NCBI GenBank assembly: GCA_026645575.1
Contig: JAPKMW010000072.1
Location: 1-61,576 of the forward strand
Source: Caldilineaceae bacterium
GTDB taxonomy: Bacteria; Chloroflexota; Anaerolineae; Caldilineales; Caldilineaceae
Direction: 5' to 3'
DNA: 61,576 bases
Positions 45,681-55,091 of this stretch are shown piece after piece. Positions within the stretch are counted from its first letter, which is position 1. The number at the start of each line of letters is the position of its first letter. A program made the translations under genes and the position numbers. The notes beneath the pieces were generated by a model, which searched no databases, was not told the DNA's origin, and saw nothing but the letters and a program-made list of their open reading frames with translations.

Positions 45681-45784
45681 TCGGCTCTTGCTCCTATCAC
45701 AGTGGGAACTCCCCAAGCGACCAGGGTGCGACTTATCCAAATAGCTGGTGTACGTTCGGCCATGCTGTGGTACACTATGCTGAA

Positions 45785-45796
45785 TGCATGTATGCA
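45785..45796. promoter_or_regulatory. Short dyad before the dehydrogenase gene
   Basis: TGCATGTATGCA is a TGCAT-GT-ATGCA dyad 38 bases before ATG 45834, in the place and size of a GntR-type operator. The match is short and no regulator gene is adjacent. Confidence 0.2.
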
Positions 45797-45833
45797 ATAC
45801 GCTTGCGGAATCGATTCAACGGGGGGAAGAACC

Positions 45834-46859
45834 ATGAAAGGTGTTGCCAAATTGGCGCCGGGCGATGGTCATGTGGGCCTGTTGGAGGTGTCCATGCCGG
45901 TCATCCGGCCGAACCATGTACTGATTGAAGTCAAAGCAACCGGCGTCTGCGGGACCGATATTCATATCTATCACGGTGAATACGCTTCCAACCCGCCGGT
46001 CATCATGGGCCATGAAGTGGCCGGGCTGGTGGCAGAAGTGGGCGAAGGCGTGACCAATTGTCAGGCTGGGGATCGCGTCACCTGCGAGACCTATTTTTCT
46101 GTCTGCCAGCAATGCGACTTCTGTCGCGCCGGCTTGCCCAACCTGTGTCCCCACCGCAAATCGATTGGCAGCGGGGTGCATGGCGGCTTTACCAACTATG
46201 TGCTGGTGCCGGCCCACAATATCCACCACCTGCCAGCCAATGTCGATCTGATCGCCGGCGCGTTGAGCGAACCGTTGACCTGCTGTGTCCATGCCCTGGA
46301 ACGCACCCATGTGGAACCGGGCGAGACCGTGATTGTCTCCGGCCCCGGCGCCATTGGGTTGCTCATGGCCCAAGTGGTCAAGGCCGCCGGCGCCAAGGTC
46401 GTCGTCCTGGGGACGGGCGTTGACGCCGAGCGTCTTGTAATGGCTCAAACCTTAGGCGCTGATTTTGCGCTCAACGTGGAGGAAGGTACAACCCAACAAA
46501 CCATTGCCGACCTGACCGACGGCGTGGGCGCCGATGTCGTCTTCGAGTGTGCCGGCGTCGGCGCTTCGGCCCAAAGCTGTCTCAAACTCGTGCGGCGACG
46601 GGGGCGCTATGGGCAAGTTGGTCTCTTCGGCAAGCCGATTACCTTGGATCTCGATCTGGTCTGCTACAAAGAACTGGAAGTACATGGCAGCTTTGCCCAC
46701 CTACCCAGCGCCTGGCGCAAAGCGCTCAAACTCATGGCCGCCGGTCAGGTGCAGACCCGCCCCCTGGTCTCGGCGATCCTGCCCATCACCGAATGGCAAG
46801 CCGCCTTCGACGCCTTCGAGCGACGCGATGGCCTCAAGATTGTGCTGACGCCGGTGTAG
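45834..46859 (+). CDS. Zinc-binding medium-chain dehydrogenase
   Basis: 341 residues, the length of sorbitol/threonine dehydrogenase-type enzymes. The catalytic zinc ligands are Cys in ATGVCGTDIH, His-Glu in MGHEVAG, and Glu in LSEPLTC. The structural zinc is bound by the four cysteines of CQQCDFCRAGLPNLC. The Rossmann motif is VSGPGAIGLLMAQ. It oxidises a secondary alcohol of a polyol or L-threonine with NAD; the exact substrate is open. GGGGGGAAG before ATG 45834 is the ribosome site; the open frame from 45567 is not family-like. The next gene is a second dehydrogenase, so they may serve one sugar-acid or polyol pathway. Confidence 0.92.
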   Translation: MKGVAKLAPGDGHVGLLEVSMPVIRPNHVLIEVKATGVCGTDIHIYHGEYASNPPVIMGHEVAGLVAEVGEGVTNCQAGDRVTCETYFSVCQQCDFCRAGLPNLCPHRKSIGSGVHGGFTNYVLVPAHNIHHLPANVDLIAGALSEPLTCCVHALERTHVEPGETVIVSGPGAIGLLMAQVVKAAGAKVVVLGTGVDAERLVMAQTLGADFALNVEEGTTQQTIADLTDGVGADVVFECAGVGASAQSCLKLVRRRGRYGQVGLFGKPITLDLDLVCYKELEVHGSFAHLPSAWRKALKLMAAGQVQTRPLVSAILPITEWQAAFDAFERRDGLKIVLTPV

Positions 46860-46866
46860 TGTTTTC

Positions 46867-46945
46867 CCCGTCCCGTAGGGACGCCTGAGTTTAGTAGGGG
46901 AAAAATGATACACAGCCCTAAACTCAAGCGTCCCTACGGGACGGG
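46867..46945. repeat. GTCCC(G)TAGGGAC-type palindrome, copy 2
   Basis: Arms 46867-46894 and 46918-46945 pair at 27 of 28 positions. It is the same family as 33788-33861, sharing TAGGGACG and TGAGTTTAG. It lies between two co-directional dehydrogenase genes. Confidence 0.85.
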
Positions 46946-46983
46946 TGGCTTCGACGCAACAACTTAAGAAAGGAGTGGTAGGG

Positions 46984-48069
46984 ATGGCGAACAATCCGAT
47001 GTTAATTCCAGAACCCAAGCTGACACGCTTTGTCATCGATGTGCTGACTGCGGTTGGCGTGCCGGCGGACGACGCAACCATTGTTGCCGATTGTCTACTC
47101 ACGGCCAATCTCTCCGGTGTGGATTCGCATGGTGTCGTGCGGCTGGCCCACTATGTGCGCCGACTGGAAAACGGTACGATCAAGGCCCGTCCGCAACTCA
47201 CCTTTACCCAAACGGCGCCTTCCATCGGTCTTCTCGACGGCGGCGATGGTTTGGGTCATGTCGTCGCCTATCACGCCACTACCCATGCCATGAAACTGGC
47301 GGCTGAAGCGGGAACGGGGCTGGTGGCGGTCGGCAACTCCAGCCACTTTGGTATGGCCGGCTTCTATGTCCTGCGCATGGTGGAGGCCGGTTTTGCCGGC
47401 ATCAGCATGACCGCCACCGACCGTATGTTAGTGCCGCATGGTGCGCGCAAAGCCTTCTTTGGCACCAATCCCATCTGCTTTGGCTTCCCCGGCGATGGCA
47501 TTCCGGTAGTGCTGGATATGGCAACCACCTCGATTGCCTATGGCAAGGTCGCCCTGGCCGCGGTCGAGGGTCGTCCCATCCCCGACACTTGGGCGTTGGA
47601 CGCCGAGGGCAACCCCACGACCGATCCGCGGGCGGTGGCTGGCATCCACCCGGCGGCGGGGCCAAAAGGCAGCGGGTTGGCCATGGTGATCGATATTTTT
47701 TGCAGCCTGCTGGCCGGGATGGCGTGGGGGCCGCACATCAATCGCATGTACGCCGAGATGGACGCGCCCCGCCACCTGGGCCATTTTCTCATGGCGATTG
47801 ATGTGAACCGCTTTCTCCCACTGGCCCATTTCAAAGCAAACCTGGGCGCTATGGTACAGGATCTGACCGCCTTGGAACCCGCCGCCGGCTTTGATCAAGT
47901 CTACTATCCCGGCCAGATCGAAGGCTTACAACGAGCGCACCGCCGGGCGACCGGTATTCCCATTGAAGCCGGGTTGGCCGATGAACTGGCGACGCTGGGA
48001 CAACGGTATCATGTGTCGTTCCCCGACGGAATCGACCAAGCTTCCAATGCCAATCCAGGTACTCGCTGA
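46984..48069 (+). CDS. Ldh2/malate-lactate dehydrogenase family oxidoreductase
   Basis: 361 residues of the Ldh_2 (YlbC/YiaK/ureidoglycolate dehydrogenase) family, NAD(P)-dependent enzymes distinct from Rossmann LDHs. The catalytic His lies in GVDSHGVVRL; other conserved parts are NSSHFGMAGFY, TNPICFGFPG, DMATTSIAYGKV and GPKGSGLAMVIDI. It reduces or oxidises 2-hydroxy acids such as lactate, malate or diketo-gulonate. AAAGGAG precedes ATG 46984. It is paired with the dehydrogenase ending at 46859, across a palindrome that may separate their transcripts. Confidence 0.93.
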   Translation: MANNPMLIPEPKLTRFVIDVLTAVGVPADDATIVADCLLTANLSGVDSHGVVRLAHYVRRLENGTIKARPQLTFTQTAPSIGLLDGGDGLGHVVAYHATTHAMKLAAEAGTGLVAVGNSSHFGMAGFYVLRMVEAGFAGISMTATDRMLVPHGARKAFFGTNPICFGFPGDGIPVVLDMATTSIAYGKVALAAVEGRPIPDTWALDAEGNPTTDPRAVAGIHPAAGPKGSGLAMVIDIFCSLLAGMAWGPHINRMYAEMDAPRHLGHFLMAIDVNRFLPLAHFKANLGAMVQDLTALEPAAGFDQVYYPGQIEGLQRAHRRATGIPIEAGLADELATLGQRYHVSFPDGIDQASNANPGTR

Positions 48070-48128
48070 AAGTCACGCAAATTACGCGTTAGAAGTGTCA
48101 TTTTTTGTCATATACTCACGAGCAGCAC

Positions 48129-48217
48129 AGAAAGTAACCTATTACTCCTGTATAAAGTGTTACTTTCTGGCGCTCGTTGGTATAGATGACCGCCGCAGAC
48201 GAACTGCGCCTATACCA
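48129..48217. terminator. Two adjacent hairpins between convergent genes
   Basis: AGAAAGTAAC at 48129-48138 pairs with GTTACTTTCT at 48159-48168, and TGGTATA at 48178-48184 with TATACCA at 48211-48217. They lie between the convergent ends of the Ldh2-type gene and the FocA-type gene. Confidence 0.55.
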
Positions 48218-48252
48218 AACTTGAAATACACCTGGCAACAGCTTGCTTAGGG

Positions 48253-49098
48253 TTAATCCGGTCGCTGCTGCAAAAAGACCAGCCAGTAGACTGCCGCCAC
48301 CAAGACCACGCCGCCACCGATGTTGCCAATGGTCACCGGCAGCAGGTTGTTGACCAGGAAGGCGCGCCAGGTCAGGTCGGTCAGATCCAGCCCGCTGGCC
48401 GTGACAAAGTCCGGGTCGAACCCTTTGATCAGCAGGCCCAGCGGGATGAAATACATGTTGGCAATGCTGTGTTCAAAACCCGCGGTGATAAACGCGGTGA
48501 TGGGAAAGAGGATCGCCAAAATCTTGTCGGTGGTGCTACGCGCGCTAAAGGTGAGCCAGACCGCCAGACAGACCAGGGCGTTGCACAACGCGCCCAGCAC
48601 AATGGCCTGAAGAAAATCAAAATGGACTTTGCTATTGGCAATGCTCAGGGCCGTCATTCCTACGCTCCCGCCGCCAAAGGTGTACTGTTTGCTGAGGAAG
48701 AGCAGGAGCGCCGTCCCCACTGCGCCGACAAAGTTGCCTGCATAGACAATCACCCAATTGCGCAACAATGCTCCTGTCGTCACCTTGCCGCTGGCCCACG
48801 CCATCACGATCAGCGTGTTGCCCGTGAAGAGTTCGGCCCCGCCGACAATAATCAAAATCAGCCCCAAACAGAAACTGAGACCAATCAACAGCCTGGTGAT
48901 GCCATAGGGCAAAACGCCATTGGCGCCGGCGGCCACCGTGGTCGAGAAGATCGCGCCTAAGGCGACAAAGGCGCCGGCCAACAGTGCCAGGGCGAAGAGA
49001 TTGGTTGTCGCCATACCGGCCTTCTTCATGCCGATCTGCTCCGCCCGTTGCGCCATTTCAACTGGGAGGAGGGCGTCAATGTGGAGTTCCTGGTTCAT
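48253..49098 (-). CDS. Formate/nitrite transporter family channel
   Basis: FNT channel protein of 281 residues with six membrane helices. The two half-helix motifs are visible, AELFTGNTL and GFEHSIANMYF, the latter with the pore histidine. It moves formate, nitrite, lactate or hydrosulfide with or without protons; the sequence does not tell which. A soluble N-terminal tail of about 30 residues precedes helix 1. GTAGGGA lies before ATG 49098. It stands alone on the minus strand, convergent to the Ldh2-type gene, so lactate or formate export would be compatible with its setting. Confidence 0.93.
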   Translation of the reverse strand: MNQELHIDALLPVEMAQRAEQIGMKKAGMATTNLFALALLAGAFVALGAIFSTTVAAGANGVLPYGITRLLIGLSFCLGLILIIVGGAELFTGNTLIVMAWASGKVTTGALLRNWVIVYAGNFVGAVGTALLLFLSKQYTFGGGSVGMTALSIANSKVHFDFLQAIVLGALCNALVCLAVWLTFSARSTTDKILAILFPITAFITAGFEHSIANMYFIPLGLLIKGFDPDFVTASGLDLTDLTWRAFLVNNLLPVTIGNIGGGVVLVAAVYWLVFLQQRPD

Positions 49099-49149
49099 AA
49101 ATTTTTCCCTACTCTCTCCTGAAAGTGGTTAAAGAAAACTTGCATTATC

Positions 49150-49228
49150 CGTAGCCTGCAACAACACCAAGGGAAAATAGACCGACTGCAGACTACGCGA
49201 CTACACGACTGCGGACTACTGATTATAG
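49150..49228. repeat. Diverged CAGTAGACCGCA-type palindrome
   Basis: The right part, GACTGCGGACTACTGATTAT ending near 49227, matches the right arm of the element at 3205-3290 with one change. The left arm is eroded (CCGTAGCCTGCA). It lies in the 272-base divergent gap. Confidence 0.6.
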
Positions 49229-49370
49229 TACGGTACGGCAACGAATAAACCTGGCCGGTTGTCTAGCTTACTTGCCCTGCTACTGACCAGAGCCAAGCCG
49301 GCCCTCTTCGGATAGGATGTAGCGATTAAGCACAAAACTGACCCCCTGCTATCCAAGGAGTAAGCGATTC

Positions 49371-50855
49371 ATGGCCCACCGCAACCGACGTGACAAGACG
49401 CCGACCTATCGTCCTGTATTCGACGCCCCTCATGTCGCCCCTCAATTTACGATGTTAAGCGCGGAACAGTGCCGACGCCTCCACGACGCATCGTGTCAGA
49501 TTTTGGAACGAACCGGTGTACGCGTCTATCACCAGGGCGCGTTGGCTTTGCTCAAAGCGGCTGGCGCCAAGGTGGAAGCTGACCTGGTGAAAATCCCGCC
49601 GGCGTTGGTAGACGAAGCAATTGCCAGCGCACCTCGCCACTTTACCCTCTACCGGCGAGGAACCCAAGAACCAGCCTGTGTGTTGGATGGCGAGCAGAGC
49701 TACTTCGGCCCCGGCTCCGATACCCTGCGCTACCTCGACCCGCGCACCGGTCAACGGCGCGACTTTATGTTGGCCGATGTCGCCGACTGTATCCGCGTCT
49801 GTGACGCCTTGCCTGAAATCGGCTTTGTCATGTCAGTGGGCATCCCACGTGATGTGCCACCACGCCGTTATTTCCGCCACCAATTCGCCGCCATGATCCG
49901 CCATACCACCAAGCCGACCGTCTTTGTCTGCAACGACCTGGCCGATATTGAGGTTATCACCGCGATGGCTGCTGCTGTCGCCGGTGGGATGGACGCCCTG
50001 GCGCAGGCGCCCACCCTTTTGCTCTATTCCGAGCCGACCACCCCCCTGGCGCACGGTACAGAGGCGGTGGACAAACTGCTCTTTTGCGCCCGTCACCATA
50101 TTCCTGTTACCCACTCGCCCGCACCCATGATTGGTGGCACGGCGCCGGTAACATTGGCTGGCGCGGTCGCACTCGGTAATGCTGAAATGTTGAGCGGCTT
50201 GGTCATGCACCAGTTAACCAACCCCGGCGCCCCCTTTCTCTATGGTCACGGTGTCCACCACCTGGATATGAAGGAAATGATCAGCGTCTATGGTGCGCCC
50301 GAATTTCAACTCGCACGCGTCATGGCCGCCGAGATGGGGCGTTTCTATCGCTTGCCGGTCTGGGGCTACGCTGCGCATAGTGATAGCGCCATCCTCGACG
50401 AACAGGCGGCCATCGATGCCCAATTTTCGATTCAGACCGCACTGTTGACCCGCACGAATCTCAATCACGATGTGGGGTATTTGGAGGCAGGACTGGCGGC
50501 TTCGCCAGAAGCGATGGTGCTGGCCAATGAGTTGATCGCCATGAACCGCGCCTTTGCCCGCGGTGTGCGTTTTGATGACGAAGCATTGGCGTTAGATGTG
50601 ATCCACGAAGTGGGGCCAGGCGGACAGTTTCTCAGCCATAATCACACCATGAACCACTGGCGTGAACTCTGGCTGCCCACCCTCTTTGACCGTCGCCGGC
50701 TGGAACCGTGGTTGGAAAAGGGGGGCAAAGACATGCGCACCCGCGTGCGCGAAGCAACCATCGCATTGCTGGATAGCCATCAGCCGGAAGCGCTGCCGAC
50801 CAGGGTGGAGGCGGAGATCGAGTATATTCTGCATCGTCATCCGGCGTTCGCCTAA
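49371..50855 (+). CDS. MttB-family trimethylamine-type methyltransferase
   Basis: 494 residues of the MttB superfamily, TIM-barrel enzymes that pass a methyl group from a quaternary or tertiary amine to a corrinoid protein. Conserved parts include CQILERTGVRV, FGPGSDTLRYLDP, GIPRDVPP, YGHGVHHLDMKE, NHDVGYLEAGL and GPGGQFLSHNHTMNHWRE. There is no in-frame TAG, so this is the non-pyrrolysine type such as glycine-betaine or related demethylases. No corrinoid protein gene is adjacent. GGAG lies upstream of ATG 49371. Cobamide genes (cobS and a CbiR-like gene) elsewhere in the window agree with corrinoid use. Confidence 0.92.
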   Translation: MAHRNRRDKTPTYRPVFDAPHVAPQFTMLSAEQCRRLHDASCQILERTGVRVYHQGALALLKAAGAKVEADLVKIPPALVDEAIASAPRHFTLYRRGTQEPACVLDGEQSYFGPGSDTLRYLDPRTGQRRDFMLADVADCIRVCDALPEIGFVMSVGIPRDVPPRRYFRHQFAAMIRHTTKPTVFVCNDLADIEVITAMAAAVAGGMDALAQAPTLLLYSEPTTPLAHGTEAVDKLLFCARHHIPVTHSPAPMIGGTAPVTLAGAVALGNAEMLSGLVMHQLTNPGAPFLYGHGVHHLDMKEMISVYGAPEFQLARVMAAEMGRFYRLPVWGYAAHSDSAILDEQAAIDAQFSIQTALLTRTNLNHDVGYLEAGLAASPEAMVLANELIAMNRAFARGVRFDDEALALDVIHEVGPGGQFLSHNHTMNHWRELWLPTLFDRRRLEPWLEKGGKDMRTRVREATIALLDSHQPEALPTRVEAEIEYILHRHPAFA

Positions 50856-50941
50856 GCCCGCCTTGAAATCCATTGGCGTGATCTGGGCGCTTGACAATGA
50901 TTGTCTAATTCAAGCTTCGCTCATGTACGCAAAGTGTGAAA

Positions 50942-51009
50942 AACGTCCCCGGCACGGCGCAGACAATCTGGGTTTGAACCTGTAGATTCTGCGCCGTGCC
51001 GGGGACGTT
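50942..51009. terminator. Perfect 22-bp palindrome, two-way terminator
   Basis: Arms 50942-50963 and 50988-51009 are perfect complements (CGTCCCCGGCACGGCGCAGA core) around 24 bases. It lies between the convergent ends of the MttB-family gene and the MFS gene at 51042. Confidence 0.8.
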
Positions 51010-51041
51010 ATGAGTTGCTCACGCTTTCTGTCGATGAGCGT

Positions 51042-52319
51042 TCAAGCTTTTACCATACGCGGCTCCACCACCGCAAACCGGAGCAATCCCCAACTCAACA
51101 CCCCAATGACCGCCGACAGCACAAACATGGCCTGGTAACTCAGCGCGCCGGCCAGCCAGCCGCCGAACAGCGGGGCCAGTGCGCCGGCAACGCCGGGAAT
51201 GGTATTGGCCAGACCGATATAGGTCGGGCGGTTTTCGGCATCGGTGAATTCATAGACAATCGAAATCCCGGAGACAAAGATGCCGGCATTCACCGCCCCA
51301 CGCAGGAAAAAGATCGGGAAAAACCAGAGCGGACTCGGCGCCACAATGGCCAGCACCAGGGAAAGTACGCTCACTGCCATGCAAATTTCCAGGCTCAACT
51401 TGTGACCCTTGCGGTCGGCCAGAAAGCCGAAAAAGAGATTCGCCAGGGCCAGGCCAATCTGCAAGGCGACGGTAAAACCGCTGGCTTGTGCGTCCGGTAG
51501 GTTCCAGCGTTGGACGGCATAGACCACCAGGAAACCAGTCGCCATGCCGCTTAACGCAAAGACGATCTGGGTCAACAGATAGAACCGAAAGTTCCGGTCT
51601 CGCTCTAGCACTGCGGGCAAGGATCGCAAGTAGTCCAGTTGCGAGACCGGCGGTTTGCTGCTGTAGACTGCCGGTTCGCGCGTGAGCGCAATAAAGACCC
51701 AGGAAAGGAGCATGAGCGCCGATGCCACAGTAAAGGCAATCACATAGCCCAGTGGAAACGCATACCGGTCGAGGACAAAGGGCAACGCCAGCGCTCCCAG
51801 CACGCCAGCGCCATTGCCGATAAAGTTGGTAATGCCAAAGAAGCGTCCCCGGTGCTTGACCGGGATGATCTTGGCAATCATATCCTGCCAGCCGACCACG
51901 ATCAGGCCGACGCCCAAAGCGTGCCAGGCGAATAACACAAAGAAGAGGATCAATGTCCAGAGCGGCTGGCTGATCGCCAGGAAATAGGTCATGGGCGCCA
52001 GCAAGAAGATGGGTAGGCGTTCGGAGAAGAAACCGATGGTCACCGGGAAGAATTTCTTCAAGGGCGCCCGTCCTACTGCATTGGCGACAAAGATCTGGGG
52101 GAGGTAGACCCCGGCAGTATTGAGAAACGGGATTAAGCCAATCAACAGCGGGTTGTCGGTAAAATGGCTCACAAACAGGGGCAGGATGACAGTGGATGAG
52201 ATGAAACTCATCCCCAACCAGAAGGTGGCGCCATCCAGCGCATTCACCGTAAAATTCCAACGATAATTGCGTTCGGCCTCGTCTTGCCCAGGGGCGCGAC
52301 CAACCAATACATCTGTCAT
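51042..52319 (-). CDS. Major facilitator superfamily transporter
   Basis: 425 residues with twelve predicted membrane segments. An MFS-style loop GRFFGITNFIGNG follows the fifth segment, and FGFLADRKGHKLSLEI marks the central A-motif-like loop. The N-terminal tail (about 25 residues) is soluble. The substrate is not predictable. The ATG at 52319 is 29 bases after the stop of the upstream MFS gene, so the two form an operon of two unlike MFS transporters. Confidence 0.88.
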   Translation of the reverse strand: MTDVLVGRAPGQDEAERNYRWNFTVNALDGATFWLGMSFISSTVILPLFVSHFTDNPLLIGLIPFLNTAGVYLPQIFVANAVGRAPLKKFFPVTIGFFSERLPIFLLAPMTYFLAISQPLWTLILFFVLFAWHALGVGLIVVGWQDMIAKIIPVKHRGRFFGITNFIGNGAGVLGALALPFVLDRYAFPLGYVIAFTVASALMLLSWVFIALTREPAVYSSKPPVSQLDYLRSLPAVLERDRNFRFYLLTQIVFALSGMATGFLVVYAVQRWNLPDAQASGFTVALQIGLALANLFFGFLADRKGHKLSLEICMAVSVLSLVLAIVAPSPLWFFPIFFLRGAVNAGIFVSGISIVYEFTDAENRPTYIGLANTIPGVAGALAPLFGGWLAGALSYQAMFVLSAVIGVLSWGLLRFAVVEPRMVKA

Positions 52320-52348
52320 TGATGGGTAGATCCTTTGTTTGCTTGTGG

Positions 52349-53557
52349 TTAATCGGCAGCGGCAGGAGCCGTAACGCTTGAATCAGCAACCGTGCGGGGT
52401 TGGGCGGCGGGCAAGGCCAAGGCGCTAATAGCGGCGCCAATGGGCACAAAGGCTAGGGCCGTCAACACTGGGGCCAACCCGACCCAATCTGCAAACCAAC
52501 TGGCAACCCAGGCCATCGCCGCCCCGCTGGCAAAGGTGAAGCCCAGCGCGGCGCCGCCCATCATGCCCTGACGCTTGGGCAGAAATTCCTGGGCCATGAC
52601 CACCAGAATGCTGTGCGGTACATTCAATAGCGCGCCGGCCAGAAAAGCCAGCGGCCAGAAGAGCCAGGCGGTGGTATGTAACAGGCCATAGACGAAGGGG
52701 ACGCTCAACAGCGTCGCGACAAAGAGCAGGTTGCGCCGGGAATAGCGGTCACCCAGGTAGCCGCCTACAAAGGTGCCGAGGGCGCTGCCGAGACTGAAGA
52801 CGCCAATCATTGAACCATACAGGGCCGGTTGATAGCCCAGGTCGGCAAAGTATTTGGGCAGCAGCGTCACCAAGCTTTGGCTGGTGGTGACGCGCAGGGT
52901 AATGACCAGGATAAAGGCCGTTGCCACCCAAGCCATACTGCGGGCAACACGGCTTTGTCCGGCGCCTGCTGTCTGCTGCGACGAGGCCGCTTTGCCCATG
53001 GCGGTGACCATCATCGGGCTGCGTAAATAGATCGCCATCAGCGTGATCGCCGGTAAGGCGCCGGCAGCCATCAACGGCAGCCCAACTTCAATGTTCATGC
53101 TCTGTAAGACAAACCCCGCCATAATCGGCCCCAATGCCAACCCCGATTGCCCGCACAGAAAAAAGATCGAGGTGGCCGTGGTCGGGTAGGGACCACCGGC
53201 AGCCGCAGCATTGATCATCCCGACGGGATGAAACAGCCCGCTGCCCAAGGCGCCGATGGTTAAGCACGTGACCAGCAACGGATAGTTGGGCATAAAGGCC
53301 GCCAGCCCATAGAAGAGCGCCGTCCAGGCGACACTGATCGCGCCGAGCCAGCGCCCGCGCATATAGTCGGCCAGGAGGCCAAAAAAGGGCTGGGTCAACG
53401 CGCCGGCAAAGGTGGAGATCATGGCCGCCAGCCCGATCTGGCTGATTGAGAGATCGAATTTTACAGACAGAACCGTGAGAATCAGGGCGACGGAGGAACT
53501 GAGAACATCAATCGAAAAATGACCAAAGGCAATCGCGGAGAGGCGTTTGATCTGCAT
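52349..53557 (-). CDS. MFS transporter, Fsr/fosmidomycin-resistance type
   Basis: 402 residues with twelve membrane segments. The first helix AIAFGHFSIDVLSSSVALIL and the loop GLLADYMRGRW are typical of the Fsr subgroup, as is GSGLFHPVGMINAAAAGG. Members export small compounds, including fosmidomycin in some bacteria, or have unknown substrates. TAAGGA lies upstream of ATG 53557. First gene of the two-gene MFS operon. Confidence 0.88.
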   Translation of the reverse strand: MQIKRLSAIAFGHFSIDVLSSSVALILTVLSVKFDLSISQIGLAAMISTFAGALTQPFFGLLADYMRGRWLGAISVAWTALFYGLAAFMPNYPLLVTCLTIGALGSGLFHPVGMINAAAAGGPYPTTATSIFFLCGQSGLALGPIMAGFVLQSMNIEVGLPLMAAGALPAITLMAIYLRSPMMVTAMGKAASSQQTAGAGQSRVARSMAWVATAFILVITLRVTTSQSLVTLLPKYFADLGYQPALYGSMIGVFSLGSALGTFVGGYLGDRYSRRNLLFVATLLSVPFVYGLLHTTAWLFWPLAFLAGALLNVPHSILVVMAQEFLPKRQGMMGGAALGFTFASGAAMAWVASWFADWVGLAPVLTALAFVPIGAAISALALPAAQPRTVADSSVTAPAAAD

Positions 53558-53889
53558 AAGGGCTAGTCCTTACTTTCCTGGCACTGGTGGTTATGACTGT
53601 CAACCGTGGCTTGGCCCAGTCATCCTGTTGGCTTGCGCAAAGGGTTATATTATAGCATGAAGCGCCAGTGGTTGAATAATGGTGGCCCACTCAAGACTAA
53701 CCGATTAGCAACTTGCGAAGTAACTGCTCTGCCTCAGGTGCGCGGCGTTGGTCAAACATTGGTAGCATTTACGAACGATACCTGACCAGTGCCACGCACC
53801 TGGGTAGTTACGTGAAAACTTAAAAAAGATAAGCAGCGGCAAGCCAATTCCTAATCACGGTTTCCCACTGCTCATCTATCGACCCTTAC
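53558..53889. other. Gap with one imperfect palindrome
   Basis: 332 bases between two minus-strand genes. GTAACT...CAGGTGCG near 53720-53742 pairs imperfectly with CGCACCTGGGTAGTTAC at 53795-53811. The right part is the probable terminator region for the dehydrogenase gene ending at 53890; the left part should hold the MFS operon promoter. No gene is seen. Confidence 0.6.
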
Positions 53890-54948
53890 CTAATCCAACC
53901 GCACCTCGCGCCCCTCCGCCTGGCTGCGATAGATGCCATCGAGGATCGTCATCACCTGGAGTGACTGTTCGGCCGGCACGGGGGACGGGGCGCCGTCGAC
54001 CACAGCTTTAGCGAATTCGACGCACTCCAGCGCATGAGGTTCCATCTTGTCCGCCGTGAGTTTGAGCGTGCGGTTATAGAACTGGCGAGTGGCAAAGTCA
54101 GAGGAATAGACTTCACATTTGGGCCAGTGACTGCCGCCTTTAGTGCCATAGAGCCACATCTGCATATCTTCGCCGGGGGTGTCGTGGTGCAGGAGCCAAC
54201 TGACTTCGAGGATCAGTGTGGCGCCGGTCTCAAAGCGGACAAAGGCGGCGGCGAAATCTTCCACATCCATATCTTTGGGGACCGCTGTGCCACCCCAGGT
54301 GCTAAAGGCGTCGGTGCCGAGGGCCAACGGCGCCTTAGCGACACCGGAGACCGCCACCGGCTTCGGGTTGCCCATCAGCCAGAGCGTCAGGTCGAGAATG
54401 TGGACGCCAATGTCAATGGTCGGGCCGCCGCCGCTGTTCTTCTTGTAGATAAAGCCGGGGCGCACCGGAATCCAGCCGCGGCGCAACATCCAACTGCGCG
54501 CATGGTAGATCTCACCCAAGGCGCCCGTGCCGATCTCCCGCTTCATCGCCTGCGAAGCGCCCTGGAAGCGGAAGTGCTGTGCCGTCATCAACATCTTGCC
54601 CGACTTGTCACGGGCCGCGATCATCCGGCGGACATCGGCGGGCGTGGGGGCCAGCGGCTTTTCACAGATGACATGTTTGCCGGCTTCGAGCGCGGCAATC
54701 GCCAGGTCGGCATGATACATGTTGGGCGTACAAACATCAATAATGTCGAGGTCGGGGTCGTTGATAATATCGGACGCCTGGGTACTCAGCTTGGTGACGC
54801 CATGTTGTTTGCCCCAGCTTTCTAACACCGGCGCCATCACATCACTGCCGGCCACCACTTCGGCATGTTCCGACGCCGCCCAACCGGGCATATGGGTTTT
54901 GGCGATGCCACCGACGCCGATGACACCGACTTTGAGGGTTTTGCTCAT
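53890..54948 (-). CDS. Gfo/Idh/MocA family oxidoreductase (1)
   Basis: 352 residues. The N-terminal Rossmann domain starts LKVGVIGVGGIAKTHM and has the signature CEKPLAPTPADVRRM, whose Lys contributes to catalysis. The C-terminal alpha/beta domain has GIPV-like VDIGVHILDLTLWLMG, with the His expected at the active site. Such enzymes oxidise or reduce sugars or inositols with NAD(P). A second family member follows upstream at 55088-56128 on the same strand, separated by a palindrome. The substrate is unknown. Confidence 0.92.
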   Translation of the reverse strand: MSKTLKVGVIGVGGIAKTHMPGWAASEHAEVVAGSDVMAPVLESWGKQHGVTKLSTQASDIINDPDLDIIDVCTPNMYHADLAIAALEAGKHVICEKPLAPTPADVRRMIAARDKSGKMLMTAQHFRFQGASQAMKREIGTGALGEIYHARSWMLRRGWIPVRPGFIYKKNSGGGPTIDIGVHILDLTLWLMGNPKPVAVSGVAKAPLALGTDAFSTWGGTAVPKDMDVEDFAAAFVRFETGATLILEVSWLLHHDTPGEDMQMWLYGTKGGSHWPKCEVYSSDFATRQFYNRTLKLTADKMEPHALECVEFAKAVVDGAPSPVPAEQSLQVMTILDGIYRSQAEGREVRLD

Positions 54949-54984
54949 TTGTATGGTCTTTCTAATGGTAATTTGGGTTTATCA

Positions 54985-55091
54985 TTGGGTATTGGATATT
55001 GGGTATTCGATATTGGGTATTGAGCTAATATCCAATACCTAATATCCAATACCTAATATCCAATACCTAATATCCAATATCCAATATCTAA
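54985..55091. repeat. TATTGGGTATTGGATATTGG-type palindrome
   Basis: Direct iterations of a 10-base unit (GGTATTGGAT / ATTGGGTATT) on the left and its complement (AATATCCAATACCT) on the right give a long AT-rich palindrome between two dehydrogenase genes. The right edge ends just before the stop of the gene at 55088. Relatives are 59005-59065 and, inside a gene, 24866-24963. Confidence 0.8.

Noticed and set aside
49371..50855. MttB-family gene as a pyrrolysine protein
   Set aside because: The gene is open throughout with no in-frame TAG, so it belongs to the non-pyrrolysine branch.
54985..55091. Regular direct repeats that could suggest a CRISPR array
   Set aside because: Units are about 10-20 bases with no unique spacers, and the whole is one palindrome. 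No cas genes are present.
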